Shown here: in pieces, positions 15,889-19,018 of the stretch
Numbering within the stretch: the first letter of the stretch is position 1
Layout of the letters: every line of letters starts with the position of its first letter
Assembly (NCBI GenBank): GCA_035530195.1
Contig: DATKVG010000229.1
Span: forward strand, 1-19,018
Direction of reading: 5' to 3'
Length of the DNA: 19,018 nucleotides
DNA from: JAPLKX01 sp035530195
Lineage (GTDB): Bacteria > Hydrogenedentota > Hydrogenedentia > Hydrogenedentales > SLHB01
Made by a program: the position numbers and the translations under genes
Notes under the pieces: generated by a model
Told to the model about the DNA's origin: nothing
Seen by the model: the letters and a program-made list of their open reading frames with translations, nothing else
Database searches by the model: none

Positions 15889-15917
15889 TTGACTGGTTCG
15901 CCCGGCCCTGATATCCT
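15889..15917 (+). promoter_or_regulatory. Sigma-70-type promoter of the pyr operon
   Basis: TTGACT at 15889-15894, a 17-bp spacer and TATCCT at 15912-15917. Transcription would start near 15924, just ahead of a leader with two hairpins. A four-codon frame (ATG GGA GAG GTG TAA, 15926-15940) begins almost at this start. Confidence 0.6.
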
Positions 15918-15927
15918 ATAGCTAAAT

Positions 15928-15983
15928 GGGAGAGGTGTAAACGCCATGTCCCTGCCGGTCCTTCTCGCGATTCGAGGAGGGCT
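15928..15983 (+). promoter_or_regulatory. Candidate regulatory leader of pyrR with SD-sequestering hairpin
   Basis: Two hairpins are seen. The first pairs 15928-15931 with 15949-15952 and 15934-15937 with 15942-15945 around a TAAA loop, holding the leader ORF start (15946-15948) in its internal loop. The second pairs 15957-15967 with 15973-15983 (11 bp, three of them G-U, 5-nt loop) and buries GAGGAGG at 15974-15980, the SD of pyrR. A translational switch is inferred. PyrR in mycobacteria is known to repress by binding leader RNA, which is a plausible parallel. The usual PyrR-binding loop consensus is not matched well. Confidence 0.45.
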
Positions 15984-16023
15984 TTTTGTTGTCCCGGAAG
16001 AACGCCATGCCGCAACCGCCTGA
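15946..16023 (+). CDS. Putative 25-residue leader ORF of the pyr operon
   Basis: ATG at 15946 with GGGAGAGG at 15928-15935 upstream. The frame runs MSLPVLLAIRGG and on to a TGA at 16021-16023. It reads through the SD-sequestering hairpin and overlaps the start of pyrR in another frame. The purine-rich SD is long but its spacing of 10 nt is at the far end. Translating it would open the hairpin and free the pyrR SD, so it may couple or tune pyrR expression. No conservation evidence is available, so it stays putative. Confidence 0.4.
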   Translation: MSLPVLLAIRGGLFVVPEERHAATA

Positions 16024-16588
16024 ACCGTCATCCGCCATCGTGATGCATGCCGACGTGATGGCCGAAGTTATCCGGCGCCTCGCCCAGGAAATCGTCGTCG
16101 GCAACCCCGACGTGGAAAAGCTGGTCCTTCTGGGCATCCTCAGGCGGGGCAGGCCACTGGCCGACCGGCTTGCGCTCCACATCAAGGAAATGACGGGCAT
16201 CAATCCCCCAGTCGGGTCGCTGGCCACAACGCTTTACCGCGACGACCTGCGGGCAGGCGTCGGCCACGCCCAGATCGGCCTGGCCGGTACCTACTTCGAT
16301 TTTCCGATCGATGACAAGACTGTCGTGCTGGTGGACGACGTGCTGGCGGCCGGCAGGACAATCCGCGCCGCCATGGACGAGGTCATGGACTACGGCCGGC
16401 CCGCCCGGATCCAGCTTGCCTGCCTGGTCGACCGGGGCGGCCGCGAACTGCCCATCCAACCGGACTACCTGGGCTGGACGGTCGCGGCGGGTCCGCGCGA
16501 GTACGTGTCGGTAAGGTTGGTCGAGTTGGACGGGGAAGACGCCGTCCTGCTCGAACCTCGGTCTGACACCGGGGAGGCATCGCCATGA
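15986..16588 (+). CDS. pyrR: PyrR: bifunctional pyr operon regulator / uracil phosphoribosyltransferase
   Basis: A PRPP-binding type I phosphoribosyltransferase-fold protein that senses UMP/UTP and PRPP, controls pyr RNA and often also makes UMP from uracil. The product has 200 residues. The PRPP loop VVLVDDVLAAGRTIRAA is at 113-129. The TLYRDDL segment at 82-88 and LACLVDRGGRELPIQPDYLG at 144-163 are typical of PyrR. Its usual length is about 180. The start is TTG at 15986 (a second TTG follows at 15989), 5 nt after GAGGAGG. An ATG at 16007 with GGAAG upstream is an alternative giving 193 residues. The stop overlaps pyrB as ATGA. First gene of pyrRBC; it probably acts on its own leader. Confidence 0.9.
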   Translation: MLSRKNAMPQPPEPSSAIVMHADVMAEVIRRLAQEIVVGNPDVEKLVLLGILRRGRPLADRLALHIKEMTGINPPVGSLATTLYRDDLRAGVGHAQIGLAGTYFDFPIDDKTVVLVDDVLAAGRTIRAAMDEVMDYGRPARIQLACLVDRGGRELPIQPDYLGWTVAAGPREYVSVRLVELDGEDAVLLEPRSDTGEASP

Positions 16589-17592
16589 TGACACCCGTCC
16601 GAACGTGGAACCGGAAAGACCTGATCGGCATTGAAGAACTTTCCCGGCCCGAGATCGAACTCATCCTCGAGACGGCCCCGCAGTTTGTCGCGGTGTCCGC
16701 GCGCGAAAGCGGCATAAAGAAAGTCCCCTTGCTTCAAGGGCGCCTCGTGGTGAACTGGTTTTACGAGCCCAGCACGCGCACCCGCACTTCGTTCGAGCTT
16801 GCCGCAAAACGGCTCAGCGCCGACACCCTCAGCATTGCCGCGTCCGCCTCGAGTTCCGTCAAAGGCGAAAGCCTCCACGACACACTCGCCAACATCGAAG
16901 CCATGCACAGCGACATCATCGTGCTGCGCCACAGTTACGCGGGCGCGCCCCACATGTTGGCCAAGCGCCACGCCTCGCACATCATCAACGCCGGCGACGG
17001 CCGGCACGAGCACCCCACCCAGGCACTGCTCGACGCCTATACCATACTCGACCATGTCCGGAACCTGCGCGACGACCGGAATGCCACGCTCGACGGCCTT
17101 CGGGTCGCCCTCATCGGCGACGTCGCACACAGCCGGGTCGCCCGCAGCAACATCTGGTGCCTGACGAAGCTGGGTGCGCGAATCGTGTTGTGCGGGCCGC
17201 GCACGCTGATGCCGGCGGAAATCTCGCGGATGGGCGTCGATGTCTGCTACAACCTGCACGAGGCCATCCACGACGCCGACGTCATCTACGCGCTGCGAAT
17301 TCAGCTCGAACGCCAGCAAAGTTGCCTGTTTCCGAGCCTGCGCGAATATATCAAGCTGTTCCGGATCGACCGCGAGAGCCTCAAGGTTGCCCCGCCCCAC
17401 GCGCTCATCATGCATCCGGGGCCCATCAACCGGGACGTCGAGCTCGCCGCCGAGGTCGCCGACAGTTCGCGCAGCGTCGTGCTCCAGCAGGTCACCAACG
17501 GCGTCGCCGTCCGGATGGCCGTGATGCACCTGCTCGCCAACCAGCCCGGCCGCAGAACCTCCCCGGCCGCTACCGAGGAACAGACGCCATGA
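16585..17592 (+). CDS. pyrB: Aspartate carbamoyltransferase catalytic subunit
   Basis: Joins carbamoyl phosphate and aspartate in the first committed step of pyrimidine synthesis. The product has 335 residues. The carbamoyl-phosphate motif EPSTRTRTSFE is at 61-71. The mobile-loop Lys lies in SSSVKGES at 89-96. GDGRHEHPTQALLD is at 137-150, and HPGPINR at 277-283 closes the aspartate site. All expected catalytic residues are present. It starts at 16585, overlapping pyrR by 4 bp with GGGGAGG 7 nt upstream, and its own stop overlaps the pyrC start by 4 bp. No pyrI regulatory chain is found nearby, so this is likely the type without a regulatory subunit or one partnered with PyrC. Confidence 0.96.
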   Translation: MMTPVRTWNRKDLIGIEELSRPEIELILETAPQFVAVSARESGIKKVPLLQGRLVVNWFYEPSTRTRTSFELAAKRLSADTLSIAASASSSVKGESLHDTLANIEAMHSDIIVLRHSYAGAPHMLAKRHASHIINAGDGRHEHPTQALLDAYTILDHVRNLRDDRNATLDGLRVALIGDVAHSRVARSNIWCLTKLGARIVLCGPRTLMPAEISRMGVDVCYNLHEAIHDADVIYALRIQLERQQSCLFPSLREYIKLFRIDRESLKVAPPHALIMHPGPINRDVELAAEVADSSRSVVLQQVTNGVAVRMAVMHLLANQPGRRTSPAATEEQTP

Positions 17593-18869
17593 CCATCGCC
17601 ATCATCAACGGCCATGTCATCGACCCGGGTTCCGGCATCTCGGCCCGGCGCGACATCCTCATCAAAGGCGGTACGATCACGCGGATCGGCGAATCGCTGC
17701 GGGGCAATGAAACCATCGACGCCGCCGGGTGCGTTGTGGCGCCGGGGTTTGTCGACCTGCACGTCCATTTCCGCGAGCCCGGCAACGAGTCCAAAGAAAC
17801 TATCGCCACCGGCAGTTGCGCCGCGGCCCACGGCGGGTTCACCTCCGTTGTCACCATGCCCAATACCAACCCGCCCATCGACGACGCCGGGACACTCGAA
17901 CTCGTCATCCGCAGGGCAAACGAATCCGCCTGCATCAGGGTGTGGCCTTCCGCCTGCGCCACAAAAGAGCGCGCCGGCAAGGAAATGACCGAGATGGCCG
18001 AACTCAAAGCCGTGGGCGCGGTCGCCGTCACCGACGACGGGTCGGACATATCGAGCAGTTGGGTAATGCGCCGGGTTCTCGAATATGCCGACATGTGCGG
18101 CCTCACGTTTCTCGCCCATTGTGAAGACAGTTCGCTCGTCAGCGACGGCGTCATGAACGAAGGGTTCAACTCGACCTGCCTCGGCATGCCCGGGATGCCA
18201 CGCGCCATGGAAGAGATCATGGTCGAGCGCAACATCCGCCTCGCCGCCATGGCCGGCGCCCGGATACACATCCAGCACGTCACCACCGCCGACTGCGTCG
18301 ACATCATCCGCAGGGCTAAAGCGCGCGGCATCCGCGTCACGTGCGAGACCGCCCCCCACTATTTCACCCTTACCGACGATGCCGTCCGGTCGTTCGACAC
18401 CAACACCAAGATAAACCCGCCGCTGCGCGAGCAGAGCGACATCGACGCCATCAAGGAAGGACTCGCCGACGGTACGATCGACTGCATCGCCACCGACCAC
18501 GCGCCCCATGCATTCACCGAAAAAGACGTGGAATTCCAGCTTGCACCGTTCGGCATCATCGGCCTCGAGACGGCGCTGGCGCTCGTGGTCAGCGAGCTGG
18601 TCCGGCCGGGCGTCATCCCGATCGAGCGCGCGGTCGAGTTGCTCACTTCGGCCCCCGCCAACATCCTGGACATCCCGGCCGGCAGCCTCCGCGAAGGCGG
18701 CCCCGCCGACCTCGTCATATTCGATCCCGCCGCCGAATGGACGGTGGATCCGGAGCAGTTTGCATCCAAGAGCCGAAATACCCCGTTCACGGGCCGAAAG
18801 GTCTTCGGGGTGGTGCGCGCTACCGTTTGCGGCGGAAAAATGGTATATAAAAGTAAGGACCTTGGCTGA
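17589..18869 (+). CDS. pyrC: Dihydroorotase (type I, zinc amidohydrolase)
   Basis: Cyclises carbamoyl-aspartate to dihydroorotate, the step after PyrB. The product has 426 residues. The metal site is intact: HxH at 58-60 in DLHVHFREPG, the bridging-type Asp149/Asp150 (VTDDGS), His177 in AHCED, His230 in IQHVT and Asp303 in TDHAPH. The Asp at 149-150 takes the place of the carboxylated Lys, as in the Bacillus and Aquifex type. It is therefore an active enzyme and not a PyrC-prime structural partner. A longer upstream open frame exists, but the ATG at 17589 is chosen because it follows GAGGA by 9 nt, overlaps the pyrB stop as ATGA and begins where family members do. Confidence 0.95.
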   Translation: MTIAIINGHVIDPGSGISARRDILIKGGTITRIGESLRGNETIDAAGCVVAPGFVDLHVHFREPGNESKETIATGSCAAAHGGFTSVVTMPNTNPPIDDAGTLELVIRRANESACIRVWPSACATKERAGKEMTEMAELKAVGAVAVTDDGSDISSSWVMRRVLEYADMCGLTFLAHCEDSSLVSDGVMNEGFNSTCLGMPGMPRAMEEIMVERNIRLAAMAGARIHIQHVTTADCVDIIRRAKARGIRVTCETAPHYFTLTDDAVRSFDTNTKINPPLREQSDIDAIKEGLADGTIDCIATDHAPHAFTEKDVEFQLAPFGIIGLETALALVVSELVRPGVIPIERAVELLTSAPANILDIPAGSLREGGPADLVIFDPAAEWTVDPEQFASKSRNTPFTGRKVFGVVRATVCGGKMVYKSKDLG

Positions 18870-19018
18870 AAAAGGCACCCTGGGACGCCGCAGCACCTCA
18901 AAAACCCTCACCATACCGGCGCCCAAGAACTGCGCATATTGGGTCGATGCGGTGGGATCGGTGCGGTGGGGTCGCGCTCCCGCGCGACCGTGTGGTGGCG
19001 GAGGTGGTGATTTGCTGG
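18870..19018. other. Gene-free tail after pyrC with G-rich tandem repeat and hairpin
   Basis: A 14-bp unit, TCG[AG]TGCGGTGGG[AG], is repeated at 18944-18957 and 18958-18971. Next to it GGTCGCGC at 18970-18977 pairs with 18982-18989 around a TCCC loop (8 bp, no T run). No clear terminator or promoter follows pyrC in the 149 bp left in the window, so the operon may continue beyond it. Confidence 0.4.

Noticed and set aside
15926..15940. Four-codon mini-ORF at the pyr transcript start
   Set aside because: Too short to judge. It may simply be part of the purine-rich SD of the 25-codon leader frame, so it is not listed as a gene.
15926..15952. Classical PyrR-binding loop of the Bacillus type
   Set aside because: Only the GNGAGGY core is seen. 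It lies in the stem side and not in the terminal loop, and no antiterminator/terminator pair follows.
17301..18926. 541-codon minus-strand frame over pyrB/pyrC
   Set aside because: Low-complexity Gly/Asp/Val/Arg composition opposite two certain enzymes.

Overview
The window is GC-rich, gene-dense bacterial chromosome. It encodes a TamA/TamB pair and a lipoprotein, so the cell has an outer membrane. A class III (oxygen-sensitive) ribonucleotide reductase shows that it can make dNTPs without oxygen. One protein joins a zinc ribbon, five membrane helices and a pseudopilin-like C-terminal domain, an architecture I associate with Planctomycetota, Lentisphaerota, Hydrogenedentota and similar lineages. 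The phylum is a guess from gene content, not a placement. I see no rRNA, tRNA, CRISPR array, transposase or phage gene.

Layout. (1) 1-238: a leader with several strong hairpins, ending in a Shine-Dalgarno (SD) sequence. (2) 239-3087, plus strand: nrdD and nrdG, which overlap by 4 bp. (3) 3108-9340, minus strand: tamA then tamB, 5 bp apart; tamB converges on nrdG with only 20 bp between the stops. (4) 9341-9481: a divergent control region between tamA and a SurA/parvulin-like lipoprotein (9482-10585), which ends in a long palindrome. (5) 10937-13177: a solitary dynamin-like GTPase with its own promoter and a strong intrinsic terminator. (6) 13365-14723: the zinc-ribbon/membrane/pseudopilin-like protein, with a near-consensus sigma-70 promoter, bracketed by two copies of a dispersed palindromic repeat. 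(7) 14997-15854, minus strand: an unrecognised membrane protein and a possible small membrane protein. (8) 15889-18869, plus strand: promoter, leader and the pyrimidine operon pyrR-pyrB-pyrC, whose genes are joined by ATGA stop/start overlaps. (9) 18870-19018: a short tail with no gene, holding G-rich tandem repeats and a hairpin.

How the parts work together. NrdG supplies the glycyl radical for NrdD. TamA (an Omp85 barrel) and TamB (a periplasm-spanning protein) act in outer-membrane protein or lipid delivery, and the divergent SurA-like lipoprotein could belong to the same envelope function. PyrB and PyrC catalyse successive steps of UMP synthesis; PyrR is the uracil-sensing regulator and is cotranscribed with them.

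The most interesting signals are in RNA leaders. The pyrR leader has a predicted 25-aa leader ORF that runs through a hairpin sequestering the pyrR SD, and a smaller hairpin masks the leader ORF's own start. The nrdD leader has three perfect stems of 6-8 bp in the 130 nt before the start, and I could not match it to a riboswitch class I know. I found no convincing new multi-gene system. The dispersed palindromes around the zinc-ribbon gene and the palindrome over the dynamin promoter also deserve a look.
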